From assembly GCF_040907265.1 (NCBI RefSeq), contig NZ_JBFOHP010000002.1, forward strand, positions 186,001 to 250,000: a DNA stretch of 64,000 nucleotides, read 5' to 3'. Every line of letters begins with the position of its first letter. Position 1 is the first letter of the stretch. A model generated the notes under the pieces. It was not told the DNA's origin. It made no database searches and saw nothing but the letters and a program-made list of their open reading frames with translations. This document shows positions 50,083 through 59,090 of this stretch, one piece after another. This DNA is from Streptomyces sclerotialus. Its GTDB lineage: Bacteria > Actinomycetota > Actinomycetes > Streptomycetales > Streptomycetaceae. The position numbers and the translations under genes were made by a program.

Positions 50083-53000
50083 TCAGCCGGCCGCTGCGGC
50101 CGGGCCGGCGTCGGCGGCCAGCCGGTGCACGGTGCCGTCGCCGGTGAACAGGTCGCGCAGTTCGACGTCGAACCCTTCGGCCTCCGCCAGGGCCACCACG
50201 CGCATGGCCGCCAGCGAGCTGCCGCCGAGCGCCAGGAACGGCGTGTGCACGTCGACCCGCTCGACCTGGAGCACCTCCGCCCAGATCCGGGCCAGGGTCC
50301 GCTCGTCCTCGGTGGCGGGCTCCGTCACGGCGCCGTCGGCGACCGCGGTGCCACGGGCCGGGAACGCCGGTGCCGCGGCCTGCTCCCCGTCCGCAGCGGC
50401 CCGCTGGGGGCGCTGCGCCGCCAGCCGGGTGACGAGCTCACCGAGCGTGTCCGTGCCGCCGTCGGCGATGCGCTCCAGCACGTGCCGGAAGGCGCCCAGA
50501 ATGCGGTCGACGGCTGCCTCGTCGAAGAACGCGAGGTCGTACTTGACCTGGAAGAACAGCTGCTCTTCGGGCATCGCTTCGATGGCGAAGGGGTAGTTGG
50601 TCCAGCCGACGTAGCGTTCCTGTCGCACGTCCACGCCGCCGCGGCCCGTCCAGCCCGTGCCGCGCGGGAAGTTCTCGAAGATCAGCAGGGACTCGAAGAG
50701 CGGCTGGCCGCTCGGCAGGTCGGTGCGCTGCTGGATCAGCGGCAGCGGGTAGTGGTCGTGGGTCCGCGCCGCCACCTGGGTCCGCTGGATGCCGCGCAGC
50801 CAGCGGCCGACGGGCTCGTCGTGCGCCAGGCCCACCCGCATCGGCAGGCTGTTGATGAAGATGCCGACGATGTCCTCGACACCGGCCAGCGCCACCGGGC
50901 GGTGGGTGATGGTGATGCCGAAGCACACGTCGTCCTGCCCGCTGAAGGCGCCGACGACCACGGCCCAGGCGCCCTGCACCAGCGAGTTGAGGGTCAGCTG
51001 CCGGGCGCGCCCGTAGGCCAGCAGCCGCTCGGTCAGCTCCTCGCCCAGGTCGAGCCGGGCCTCGGCGTGCATCTCCTGGGAACTGGCCGAAAGACCCAGC
51101 CGCTCGGCGCGGCCGATCAGCGTCGGGCTGCGGAACCCGGCCAGGCGGCGCAGCCAGTACTCGCGCGCCGCGTCCGTGTCCTCCCGCTCCAGGAACGCCA
51201 CGTAGTCGCCGAAGGAACGGGTCGGCCGCAGTTCGGGCGCCCGGCCCTCCAGGCCCGCGTGGTAGAGCTCCAGGGAGTCGCGCAGCAGCACGAAGAGCGA
51301 CCACGCGTCGAGGATCAGGTGGTGGTAGCTCATCACCAGCTTGAAGCGGCGCTCGGCGAGGCGGACAAGGGTGAGACGGAAGAGCGGCGCCCGGTCGAAG
51401 GCGAAGCCGCGGCGGCGGTCCTCGTCGAGGTACTCCTCCAGCAGGGCGCGCTGCTCGTCCTCGCCGCGCCCGGCCCAGTCCAGGACCGTCCAGCCCAGTT
51501 CGGCGTCCTTCTGCACCGCCTGCAGCGGCTCGCTCAGGCCGCGGGAGGCGATCCACACCCGGAGGATCTCGTGCCGGTCGACGACCTGCTGCCAGGCGCG
51601 GTGGTAGGCGTCGAGGTCGAGGTCGCCCTCCACGGCGTACAGGAACTGCTCGAAGTAGACGCCGGAGTCCGGGTCGAGCAGCGAGTGGAAGAGCATGCCC
51701 TTCTGCATCTCGGTGAGCGGGTGGACCGCTTCGATGCCGTCCGGGTCGTGCGCGGCCTCCCGGACGCGGGCCAGGTCGGCGTCGGAGAGGACGGCCGGGG
51801 CCGGCTCGACGGCGCCGGAGTCCGCCGGCCGCCGCTCGCGCTCCTCCGCCATGAACGCGGCCGTCTCGGCGACGGTCGGCGTGGCGAACACCTGGGTGGC
51901 GCTGAGGCCGAAGCCGTCGCGGTTGGCCCGGGCGCTGATCAGGAAGCCCTGGATGGAGTCGCCGCCGAGGGCGAAGAAGTTGTCGTGGACGCCCACGCGC
52001 GGCAGCTGCAGCGTCTCGGCCCACACCTCGCACAGATAGCGCTCCAGCTCGGTGCCGGGCGCGGTGTACTCCTCGGCCAGCGGCAGCTGGGGGCCGTCGT
52101 GGTCGGCGAGCGCCCGGCGGTCCACCTTCCCGTTGTGGGTGAGCGGTATCTCCTCGATCACCGTGAAGGCGGCGGGGATCATGTAGGGCGGCAGCCGGTC
52201 GGCCAGCCGGGCCCGTACCTCGCCCGCGTTCGGCGTCTCGTCGCAGGTGAGGTAGGCGACCAGGCGCTGGTGTCCGCCGGCGCCGCGTACACCACTGGCC
52301 ACCGCACCGGTGACGCCGGGGATCTCCCGCAGCCGGGCCTCCACCTCGCCCAGCTCCACCCGGTAACCGGCGATCTTGACCTGGTCGTCCATGCGGCCGA
52401 GGAGTTCCAGCCGGCCGTCGGGCGACTGGCGCGCCAGGTCGCCGGTGCGGAAGACCCGGCCCTCGGACGTCTGCACGAACCGCTGCGCGGTCAGCTCGGG
52501 CAGCCGGTCGTATCCCTCGGCGATGCCCACACCGGCCAGGCACAGCTCACCGGTCTCTCCCGCCGGCACCGGGTTCAGCCCGTCGTCCAGGACGCGCGGC
52601 GTGAGCTCGGCCGGGTGGCCGACCGGAACGAAGCCCTCGTACTCCGTGCCGGGCAGGCACTCCCAGTAGGTGCTGTAGAGCGCTTCGGTGAGCCCGTACA
52701 CGTTGAACAGGCGCGCCTTCGGACCCGTCGCGAAATACCGCTCGGGGAGGTCCCCGGGCATCACGTCGCTGGAGCAGAAGACGTACTTCAGCGAGGTGTT
52801 GGCCGCGAATGCGGGGTTCTCCAGCATGCCGGACAGCAGGGCCGGCACGACCATGAGTGTGGTGACGTCACCGCTGTCGATGAACTCGACCAGCCGGTCC
52901 GGGTCCTTGTGGGCGCCGGGCGGCACCACGACGACGGTGCCGCCGGACAGCACCGGCCAGAACACCTCGCGCACCAGGTTGGTGATGCTGAGGGTGGTAC

Positions 53001-53568
53001 GCAGCAGCTGCCGGTCGCCCGGCTCCAGCGGGAAGGTGCGCTGCAGCCACCGCTGGCCGCTGAGCAGGGCTCGGTGGGTGAGCATGACGCCCTTGGGCAC
53101 GCCGGTGGAACCGGAGGTGTAGAAGACCAGCGCGAGCGCGTCCTCGGCCAGCGCGACCGGCTCCGCCAGGGCCGTGGCGGCATCGGTGAGCAGGTCCTCG
53201 ACCGCGACCGCCACCGTGCCTTCGGGATACGGCTCGTCGAGCAGGGCGCGTTCGGTGACCACGATGCGGGAGCCCGAGTACTCCAGGATCGTCGCGCGCC
53301 GCTCGGCCGGGTCCTCCGGGTCGACCGGTACGCACACCCCGCCGGACCGCAGCACGCCGAACAGCGCGGGCAGCAGGTTCAGCGAGCGGGACAGGTGCAG
53401 GCCCACGCGGTCGCCGGGGGCGACTCCGCGGGCGGCCAGAGCGCCGGCGACGCGGTCGGCCGACGCCTCGGCCTCGGCGTAGGTGAGGGAATCGGCACCG
53501 TACAGGGCGAGGGTCCGGCCAGGAGCGGACGCTGCCTGCGTGGTCAGCAGGTCGTGCAGGAACGGCAT
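50083..53568 (-). CDS. NRPS: A-T-C-T loading/extension protein
   Basis: A 1161-residue synthetase. It has an adenylation domain (about 1-500; FYTSGSTGVPKGVMLTH, GYRVELGEVEARLREI), a carrier (FFALGGDSIQGF near 537), a condensation domain with SYHHLILDAWS near 747 and a second carrier (LALGGSSLAAM near 1116). There is no A domain before the second carrier, so it must be loaded in trans, perhaps by the cysteine A domain of the next NRPS as in yersiniabactin assembly. The pocket of the first A domain begins T-N-R (ITNLVREVFW) and lacks the Asp that holds an alpha-amino group, so its substrate may be a hydrazino, hydroxy or plain carboxylic acid. ATG 53568 has only a weak ribosome site. Confidence 0.8.
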   Translation of the reverse strand: MPFLHDLLTTQAASAPGRTLALYGADSLTYAEAEASADRVAGALAARGVAPGDRVGLHLSRSLNLLPALFGVLRSGGVCVPVDPEDPAERRATILEYSGSRIVVTERALLDEPYPEGTVAVAVEDLLTDAATALAEPVALAEDALALVFYTSGSTGVPKGVMLTHRALLSGQRWLQRTFPLEPGDRQLLRTTLSITNLVREVFWPVLSGGTVVVVPPGAHKDPDRLVEFIDSGDVTTLMVVPALLSGMLENPAFAANTSLKYVFCSSDVMPGDLPERYFATGPKARLFNVYGLTEALYSTYWECLPGTEYEGFVPVGHPAELTPRVLDDGLNPVPAGETGELCLAGVGIAEGYDRLPELTAQRFVQTSEGRVFRTGDLARQSPDGRLELLGRMDDQVKIAGYRVELGEVEARLREIPGVTGAVASGVRGAGGHQRLVAYLTCDETPNAGEVRARLADRLPPYMIPAAFTVIEEIPLTHNGKVDRRALADHDGPQLPLAEEYTAPGTELERYLCEVWAETLQLPRVGVHDNFFALGGDSIQGFLISARANRDGFGLSATQVFATPTVAETAAFMAEERERRPADSGAVEPAPAVLSDADLARVREAAHDPDGIEAVHPLTEMQKGMLFHSLLDPDSGVYFEQFLYAVEGDLDLDAYHRAWQQVVDRHEILRVWIASRGLSEPLQAVQKDAELGWTVLDWAGRGEDEQRALLEEYLDEDRRRGFAFDRAPLFRLTLVRLAERRFKLVMSYHHLILDAWSLFVLLRDSLELYHAGLEGRAPELRPTRSFGDYVAFLEREDTDAAREYWLRRLAGFRSPTLIGRAERLGLSASSQEMHAEARLDLGEELTERLLAYGRARQLTLNSLVQGAWAVVVGAFSGQDDVCFGITITHRPVALAGVEDIVGIFINSLPMRVGLAHDEPVGRWLRGIQRTQVAARTHDHYPLPLIQQRTDLPSGQPLFESLLIFENFPRGTGWTGRGGVDVRQERYVGWTNYPFAIEAMPEEQLFFQVKYDLAFFDEAAVDRILGAFRHVLERIADGGTDTLGELVTRLAAQRPQRAAADGEQAAAPAFPARGTAVADGAVTEPATEDERTLARIWAEVLQVERVDVHTPFLALGGSSLAAMRVVALAEAEGFDVELRDLFTGDGTVHRLAADAGPAAAAG

Positions 53569-53778
53569 GCGAGGACACCATCTTCCGTGGTTCGAAAGTG
53601 CGGCGAGTTGCGTGGTGCGAAAGCCCCGAAAGGGACGGCGGGACAGAAGGGCGGGCGCGGTGGGCCGCGGCGGCGGCCTGTGGGGGCCGCTGCCGGGCGG
53701 ATGGGCAGGGTGCGTCTCGGGGTGGTGCGGGGTCCGGCCGGGAGCAGGTAGGTCCTGCGCGGCCTGGGCGGTCATGGT

Positions 53779-55125
53779 TCAGGTGGCGGCCTGTGCCGGG
53801 GCGTCGTCGGCCGCCTCGGTGTCGTCGGCCGCCGTGGCGAGCGCGGTTGTGACGGGTACCACGACTGCCGCGATCAGCGGCAGCGCGCCGGCGACGAGGA
53901 AGACCGTGGTGGTGCCGAGCAGCGCGGCGAGCGCGCCGGCGACGAGGGAGCCGAGCGGGAACACGCCCCAGGTGATCCAGCGGTAGGCGGCGTTGACGCG
54001 CCCGAAGATCTCGGCGGGGATGGTGGTCTGCCGGTAGGAGACCACGACGACGTTCCACACGATCGACACCAGGCCGTAGCAGAACAGCCCCGCGGCGGCC
54101 ACCGGCACGCTCGGTGCGGCCAGCGCCAGGTAGCAGAGCCCCGCCAGGGGCCCGCCGCAGCGCATCAGCCGCCGCTCCCCCACGCGCCCGACGATCCGGC
54201 CGGTCAGCGGTCCGGCCAGGACGCTGCCGACCGCCAGACAGGTGAGCAGCAGGCCGTAGCCGGTCTCGGACAGGCCCAGTTGTCCCGGCGCCACGGCTTG
54301 CAGCGGCAGCAGCGTCAGGCACATGGCGTACGAGAGGTTGTTGACGGCGGCGGTGGTCGCGAGGCGGATCAGGTCCGGGCGCCCCTTGAAGTGGCGCAGT
54401 CCCTCGCCCAGTTCGGACACCATCGAGCGCAGGGAGGCGCGCTGCCGGGGCTTCGGCTCGTCGTCGTGGGGGCGCTCCGCTTCGGGCGGTGGCGCCTTCG
54501 CGACGACTGCCGCACCGCCCACGGCGGCGGGCAGGATGCCGAGTGCCCAGACGGTCACCACGTACAGCACGACCACCGTCGACAGGCCCAGCCCTGAGCC
54601 CAGCGCGACCACGTAGCCGCCGAGGGCCGGCCCGACCAGCTGGGCCAGGAACATCTGGGTGGACTGCAACGCCGCGTTGGCCCGGGGCAGCTGCCCGGCC
54701 GTGACCAGGCGCGGCAGCGCCGACTGCGCGGCCACGTCGACGAAGGTACCGGCGCAGCCGACCGCGAAGGCGAGCACGGCCAGGGTCCACAGCGGCAGCC
54801 GGCCCAGCACGGCGGCCACGCACATGGCCACCACCAGCCCCAGCCGCACGGCCGACGCCCAGCGCATCACGCTGCGCGGCTCGTACCGGTCGGCGACGAC
54901 GCCGGCGGGCAGCATCGCGACGAGCCAGGGCAGCCGGACGGCGACGCCGACCAGGCTCACGGCGACCGCCGAACGGGTCATGCCCAGGGCGATCAGCGGC
55001 ACCGCGATCTTGTAGATGCCGTCGGCGAGGTCCGAGGAGACCACGGCCGACTGGAAGCGGCGGAACGGCGAACCGAGCGGCTCGCGCCTCGCGGACGTCC
55101 GGCCGTCCCGGCGGAGGCTCAACAC
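53779..55125 (-). CDS. MFS transporter, EntS-like exporter of the cluster
   Basis: A 448-residue MFS protein with about twelve helices. The AGVVADRYEPRSVMRWASAV loop, FVDVAAQSALPRLVTAGQLP (read in parts) and ANAALQSTQMFLAQLVGPAL are the pattern of the EntS/YbdA group that exports siderophores and related peptides. The GTG at 55125 overlaps the stop of the ATP-grasp gene by seven bases. It most likely exports the NRPS product. Confidence 0.8.
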   Translation of the reverse strand: MLSLRRDGRTSARREPLGSPFRRFQSAVVSSDLADGIYKIAVPLIALGMTRSAVAVSLVGVAVRLPWLVAMLPAGVVADRYEPRSVMRWASAVRLGLVVAMCVAAVLGRLPLWTLAVLAFAVGCAGTFVDVAAQSALPRLVTAGQLPRANAALQSTQMFLAQLVGPALGGYVVALGSGLGLSTVVVLYVVTVWALGILPAAVGGAAVVAKAPPPEAERPHDDEPKPRQRASLRSMVSELGEGLRHFKGRPDLIRLATTAAVNNLSYAMCLTLLPLQAVAPGQLGLSETGYGLLLTCLAVGSVLAGPLTGRIVGRVGERRLMRCGGPLAGLCYLALAAPSVPVAAAGLFCYGLVSIVWNVVVVSYRQTTIPAEIFGRVNAAYRWITWGVFPLGSLVAGALAALLGTTTVFLVAGALPLIAAVVVPVTTALATAADDTEAADDAPAQAAT

Positions 55126-56540
55126 GGCCCGTCCACGAGGACGACGGAGTTCATACGGGCTCCGTGGTGTGCGTTGAGGACCAGCCCGCTGCCGGGTACG
55201 CCGTGGCGTACGAGCACGCCGGACGGCCGACCGCCGAACAGGAACGGGCCGACGACGAACGGCACTTCGGCCTGCTCCACGGCCCCCGTCGTCTCGTGGG
55301 AGAAGTCCAGGCGGACCCGGTCCGGGATGACGAACCGCTGGACGACGTGCGGTTCGTCGCCCTCCCACGCCCGGCGCACGGCGGCCTGCCACTCCGGGTC
55401 GGACACGGCCGGGCCGAGCACCACGCCCGAGCCGCCGTATCCGCCGGCCGGCTTGAGCACCAGCTCGGCGCGGCGGTCCAGGGCATCGCGGACCGCGGCG
55501 GCCGCCCCGGCGTCCTCGCCGCCGAGCAGGGCCGTCCACGGTACGTACCGTTCGATCAGCTCCCGGTCGGCGGCAGGCAGCAACGGGCGGTCGGCCCACA
55601 GCCAGGCCAAGGTCGTCTTGTCGGTGAGCAGCCAGGTCGCCTCGGAGGTGTGCATGCGCACCCGGTCGGCCTGCACCGCGCGGATGAGCGCCGCACGCCC
55701 CGGGCCCGGTGGCAGGTCGAGGGCGAGGAACAGCCGGAACACCGCGTCCACGGGCCGCCCGTCGAGACTCAGCCGCCCGGCGTCGTCGGCCCGGAGCTCG
55801 TCCATCGTGCAGGCGACCGTGTCGAGCCCGTGCCGCCGCCCGCTGTCGCACATGGGCGCCAGCCAGTCCAGGAAGGCCTTCGGCTCCTCCAGCCCTGGGG
55901 CGGCCCCTCTGCGGAACACCGGAATGGCGACCCGGTCCCCCTCGGAAAGCCCGAGTGACGGGCGGATGACGGAAAACCGGGAATCCACCGCGGAATCCGG
56001 AGCGATCAATTCGAGTTCCGGCGCCAGCGGCTGGAAAAGATCACGGAAACGCCGCGCCAGAATGTCCGCCTGAAGCGTTCCGCCCAGCGACCCGTCGATG
56101 TTGAATTCCACGAACATCGGCCGGCCCGCGCGGTACACGAGATCGGGGCGCGCGGCGATCAGGAGACTGTCGTCCAGCGGCTCGGACCCGTGCATCAACG
56201 GCAGCCGCTCGGGCGGCACCCGGAGCACGTCCCGCAGCTCCCCGGCCGTACGGGCCCGGCGCCGGCAGGCCTCCAGCACCAGCCGCATCAGGCGCAGCGA
56301 CACGTCCGCGACCTGCGTGTAGTGCGCCCGGTCGAGGAAGAGCGGCCGCAGGGGCCGCCAGGGCCCCATGGAGCCGGCAACTCCGTCGTGCACTTCCTGC
56401 ACTTCCGCCGCGGCCCGGCGGAGAAAAGAATCACGTAGGCCGGCGGGGAATTCCCCCCACTTGTCGGCCGATGGACACCACGGCTCGGCGTGCTGTTCCC
56501 CCATTGTCCCCCACCGTTCCAGCAACGCCAGGGGTGTCAT
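55119..56540 (-). CDS. ATP-grasp-like ligase, first gene of the NRPS cluster
   Basis: A 473-residue protein with FVEFNIDGSLGGTLQADI near 145, LLTDKTTLAWLWADRP near 305, ELVLKPAGGYGGSGVVLGPA near 355 and VVQRFVIPDRVRLDF. The glycine-rich LKPAGGYGGSG loop and the order of motifs resemble circularly permuted or glutathionylspermidine synthase-like ATP-grasp enzymes, which form amide bonds. ATG 56504 (residue 13) is an alternative start. It is the first gene of the cluster and overlaps the MFS gene. The joined partners are unknown. Confidence 0.65.
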   Translation of the reverse strand: MTPLALLERWGTMGEQHAEPWCPSADKWGEFPAGLRDSFLRRAAAEVQEVHDGVAGSMGPWRPLRPLFLDRAHYTQVADVSLRLMRLVLEACRRRARTAGELRDVLRVPPERLPLMHGSEPLDDSLLIAARPDLVYRAGRPMFVEFNIDGSLGGTLQADILARRFRDLFQPLAPELELIAPDSAVDSRFSVIRPSLGLSEGDRVAIPVFRRGAAPGLEEPKAFLDWLAPMCDSGRRHGLDTVACTMDELRADDAGRLSLDGRPVDAVFRLFLALDLPPGPGRAALIRAVQADRVRMHTSEATWLLTDKTTLAWLWADRPLLPAADRELIERYVPWTALLGGEDAGAAAAVRDALDRRAELVLKPAGGYGGSGVVLGPAVSDPEWQAAVRRAWEGDEPHVVQRFVIPDRVRLDFSHETTGAVEQAEVPFVVGPFLFGGRPSGVLVRHGVPGSGLVLNAHHGARMNSVVLVDGPC

Positions 56541-56829
56541 TCTCGTTCACGCCCCCCGGTCGCGAGACGCAACAGTACCGTGGCATACGCGTCTTGCACC
56601 CGCGCATTCCAGAAGGCGCTTCCGGCCGCCGCCGATTCGGCGCCCCGCGGCACCCGTCGAACGAGAATTTCTCTGCGCCGCGTACGGCCTCCGCACTATC
56701 TGAAGATCCATCGCGACAATTCGGGAAGTATCACTGTACGGACGCCCGGACCACCCACCGAGATCCGGACACCGCGCAAGAAGGGCCGGGCCGCCGGGTG
56801 GCGGGCCGGCCCATTCGGTCGGTCAGCGG
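56541..56829. promoter_or_regulatory. Probable promoter region of the NRPS cluster
   Basis: About 290 bases upstream of the first cluster gene and downstream of the methyltransferase gene, both on the minus strand. It should contain the cluster promoter, and it holds the terminator-like hairpin at 56783-56812. No promoter boxes could be fixed by eye. Confidence 0.4.
56783..56812 (-). terminator. Hairpin terminator after the 2-methylisoborneol operon
   Basis: GGGCCGGGCCGCC at 56783-56795 pairs with GGCGGGCCGGCCC at 56800-56812 (12 of 13) around GGGT. It starts 18 bases past the methyltransferase stop and separates that operon from the NRPS cluster. Confidence 0.7.
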
Positions 56830-57726
56830 TCAGACGCGGTCGGCCGCGATCAGGAGGTACTGGAAGGAACCGTCCCTGTAGGAGTTGATGAACGCCTCTT
56901 CAATGCCGGTGACCAGCGAAGACGTGGCCCGCAGCTCCCAGTAGGGCAGGGTCGCGGCAGTCAGGTCGATGACGGCCTGCGGTACGAGTCGGTTGTCGGC
57001 CATGGCGCGCAGGTACTCCCGGCGGGAGTGGATGTTGCACTCGAAGTGCGCATTGATCTGGGACACCCACTTCGAGGGCTGGCCGTGACGCGGGTTCCAG
57101 CAGCCGGTGATGGTGACGTACCGGCCGCCGACCCCGAGGATGCGGGAGTGCTCTGCGAAGAGGTCGTGCAGGTCGACGTACATCGTCGATTCGTTGTTCC
57201 ACGAGGCCGTGACCTGCCCCGTACCGAAGGGCATGTCGAGCATGTTGCACACCCGGGCCTGGACGTGGTCCGCGATACCGAGTTCGCGGGCACGCTGGTT
57301 GGCGAAGTCGGCCTGCTTGGCCGACAGGGTGACGCCCTCGACCGTGCAGCCGAAGCGTTGGTGTGCCATGACCATCGAACCGCCCCGGCCGCAGCCGGCG
57401 TCCACGAGCGTGTCGCCACGCCCGATGGGCCCGAGGTGGTCCAGGAGGTATTCGGCCTGTGCCGACTCCAGGCGGTGCAGCTCGGCGATCAGCCTCTTCT
57501 CGTAGTCGCCGTCGTCGGCGTCCCCGAGAGCGGCACGGTCCACGTCACCGATGCCGTAGTGGTGGTGGTAGAGCCCGTCGACGTCGCCGAGACGCAGGTT
57601 CACGGGCCTGGCTTCCTGGTCCCAGTAGCGGGCGATCTCACCCTGGTAGGGCGACGCCGGGGCGGGGACGAACGCGGAGGTGCCGTTGAGGGTGCTGAAC
57701 TCGGTGCTGGTCACTGATACGTCCAT
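56830..57726 (-). CDS. gppmt: Geranyl diphosphate 2-C-methyltransferase
   Basis: A 298-residue SAM-dependent methyltransferase. The SAM loop is LVDAGCGRGGSMVMAHQRFG near residue 110, followed by VEGVTLSAKQADFA and SWNNESTMYVDLHDLFAEHS (read in parts). The N-terminal YWDQEARPVNLRLGDVDGLY and the partner gene identify it as the enzyme that methylates GPP to 2-methyl-GPP. The ATG at 57726 follows AAGAGGA, which overlaps the synthase stop, so the two genes are coupled. Together they make 2-methylisoborneol. Confidence 0.9.
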   Translation of the reverse strand: MDVSVTSTEFSTLNGTSAFVPAPASPYQGEIARYWDQEARPVNLRLGDVDGLYHHHYGIGDVDRAALGDADDGDYEKRLIAELHRLESAQAEYLLDHLGPIGRGDTLVDAGCGRGGSMVMAHQRFGCTVEGVTLSAKQADFANQRARELGIADHVQARVCNMLDMPFGTGQVTASWNNESTMYVDLHDLFAEHSRILGVGGRYVTITGCWNPRHGQPSKWVSQINAHFECNIHSRREYLRAMADNRLVPQAVIDLTAATLPYWELRATSSLVTGIEEAFINSYRDGSFQYLLIAADRV

Positions 57727-57731
57727 TCCTC

Positions 57732-59090
57732 TTACCAGAAGTCGGGAAGGCTGTAGCGATAGGTGTTGGTCCGGTGCCAGTAGTGGTTGCCGTCGACCCA
57801 TGCGGCCACTCCCCGCAGGAAGCGCTGCACGCTCGGGACGGGGCAGGCGGCGGCCAGGGCCGCGGCCTCAGCTTCGTACGTGTGCATGAGGTCGTTGTGG
57901 ACCTCGACCGCCTTCAGATAGGCCTCCCGGTCGGAGAGCCCCTCCTTTTCGGCGATCACTACGGGCAGGTTCAGGTGCCGGCCCGGGCTGTTGAGCTCCT
58001 TGGTGTAGGAGTACAGATCGTTGACGATGGTGGTGGCGTTCCCGGCGAGCGCGATGACCCGCTGCATCGCGGGCTGCGCGTGCAGGTCCGCCGGGAGTTC
58101 GTAGCCTCCGACGGTGTCGGTGATGGTCGGACAGGGACGGAAGTTGTTGAACTGACGCATCGCCAGGTACTCCCAGACCTCCGGCATCTCCTCCGTCTGG
58201 GCCCAGGCGGCTTCCGCGAGGTAGCCCAGGTGCAGGCGGGCCATGTCGTGCCGGTACCGGTCCGCCTGGGAAGGGGTGGCCTCCTTGAGGAAGTACTCCA
58301 TGGCGGACCGGTAGGCGCGCCGGGGGGCGTCCGACCGGAGCGACTCCACCCACCCCGGCTCGTACTCCTCCGTGGTGTGCAGCGGGTCGAGAGCCGTGTG
58401 CGCCAGCAGGAGGCGGCTGCCGAGACCGATGGGCGAGCCGCCGTGGTCCTCGCAGTAGCAGTCGTCGACCGCGTTCTCGGCTACCATCAGCCGCGTGGCG
58501 ATCATGACGTGCTCGACGGTGGGGGCGTCCGGATGGCAGGCGACCATGTAGCGGCCGACGGAGAAGCCGTCGAACTGGTCCTCCCACTCCGGGGGGTACA
58601 CCTGGGCCTCGTCCACCGCCCATGCCTTGATCCTGCGGCTGACCTCCTCGACCCGTACCGGGTCGGGGTCCGGCACCGGGTGGTGGTAGAGGCCCGGGAC
58701 GGCATTGCCCTCATCCGCCGCCTCGGGCTCCTCCGGAGAAGCCGCCGCGGGCTCCTCGCGCCGCGCCAGGTGCAGGCCCGACGTGCCCAGTCCGCTGGGA
58801 CCACGCAGGATCCGTTCCAGGACAGGGGTCGTTCCGCTCGCCGCAGCGGCACCCTCCTCCGCGTGCCGAGCGGTCAGGTCGCCACCCGGGCCGCCGTCAG
58901 GTACGGACGTGTCCACGGGAGCGGTCGCCGCGGCAGGGGCGGGGACGGAGGGCGGGCCCGGCAGGCCGGACAGGCCCGGCTGGGCGTCCCCGACGACGTC
59001 GGCGGCGGCATCGGTGCGGGCATGGACCCCGAAGCGGGCCGCGAGGTCGAGCAGGCTCGTCTGCAGGGGAGGAATCCCGGGGTCGGGCAT
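57732..59090 (-). CDS. 2-Methylisoborneol synthase (terpene cyclase)
   Basis: A 452-residue class I terpene synthase. After a Pro/Ala-rich lead of about 110 residues typical of this enzyme, the metal motif DDCYCEDHGG lies near 200 and the second metal motif NDLYSYTKE near 345, with NFRPCPTITDTVGGYELP between. It cyclises 2-methyl-GPP to 2-methylisoborneol, the musty odour compound. The ATG at 59090 follows AAGGAG by six bases; an ATG at 59108 lies in front of that site. It is followed by the methyltransferase gene. Confidence 0.9.
   Translation of the reverse strand: MPDPGIPPLQTSLLDLAARFGVHARTDAAADVVGDAQPGLSGLPGPPSVPAPAAATAPVDTSVPDGGPGGDLTARHAEEGAAAASGTTPVLERILRGPSGLGTSGLHLARREEPAAASPEEPEAADEGNAVPGLYHHPVPDPDPVRVEEVSRRIKAWAVDEAQVYPPEWEDQFDGFSVGRYMVACHPDAPTVEHVMIATRLMVAENAVDDCYCEDHGGSPIGLGSRLLLAHTALDPLHTTEEYEPGWVESLRSDAPRRAYRSAMEYFLKEATPSQADRYRHDMARLHLGYLAEAAWAQTEEMPEVWEYLAMRQFNNFRPCPTITDTVGGYELPADLHAQPAMQRVIALAGNATTIVNDLYSYTKELNSPGRHLNLPVVIAEKEGLSDREAYLKAVEVHNDLMHTYEAEAAALAAACPVPSVQRFLRGVAAWVDGNHYWHRTNTYRYSLPDFW

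Noticed and set aside
45821..50596. Very long plus-strand open frame opposite the NRPS genes (over 1500 codons)
   Set aside because: It mirrors the NRPS genes, has no domain, and arises from the high-GC third-codon bias of the true genes.
50125..53751. Another plus-strand frame of about 1200 codons
   Set aside because: Shadow of the A-T-C-T NRPS gene on the minus strand.
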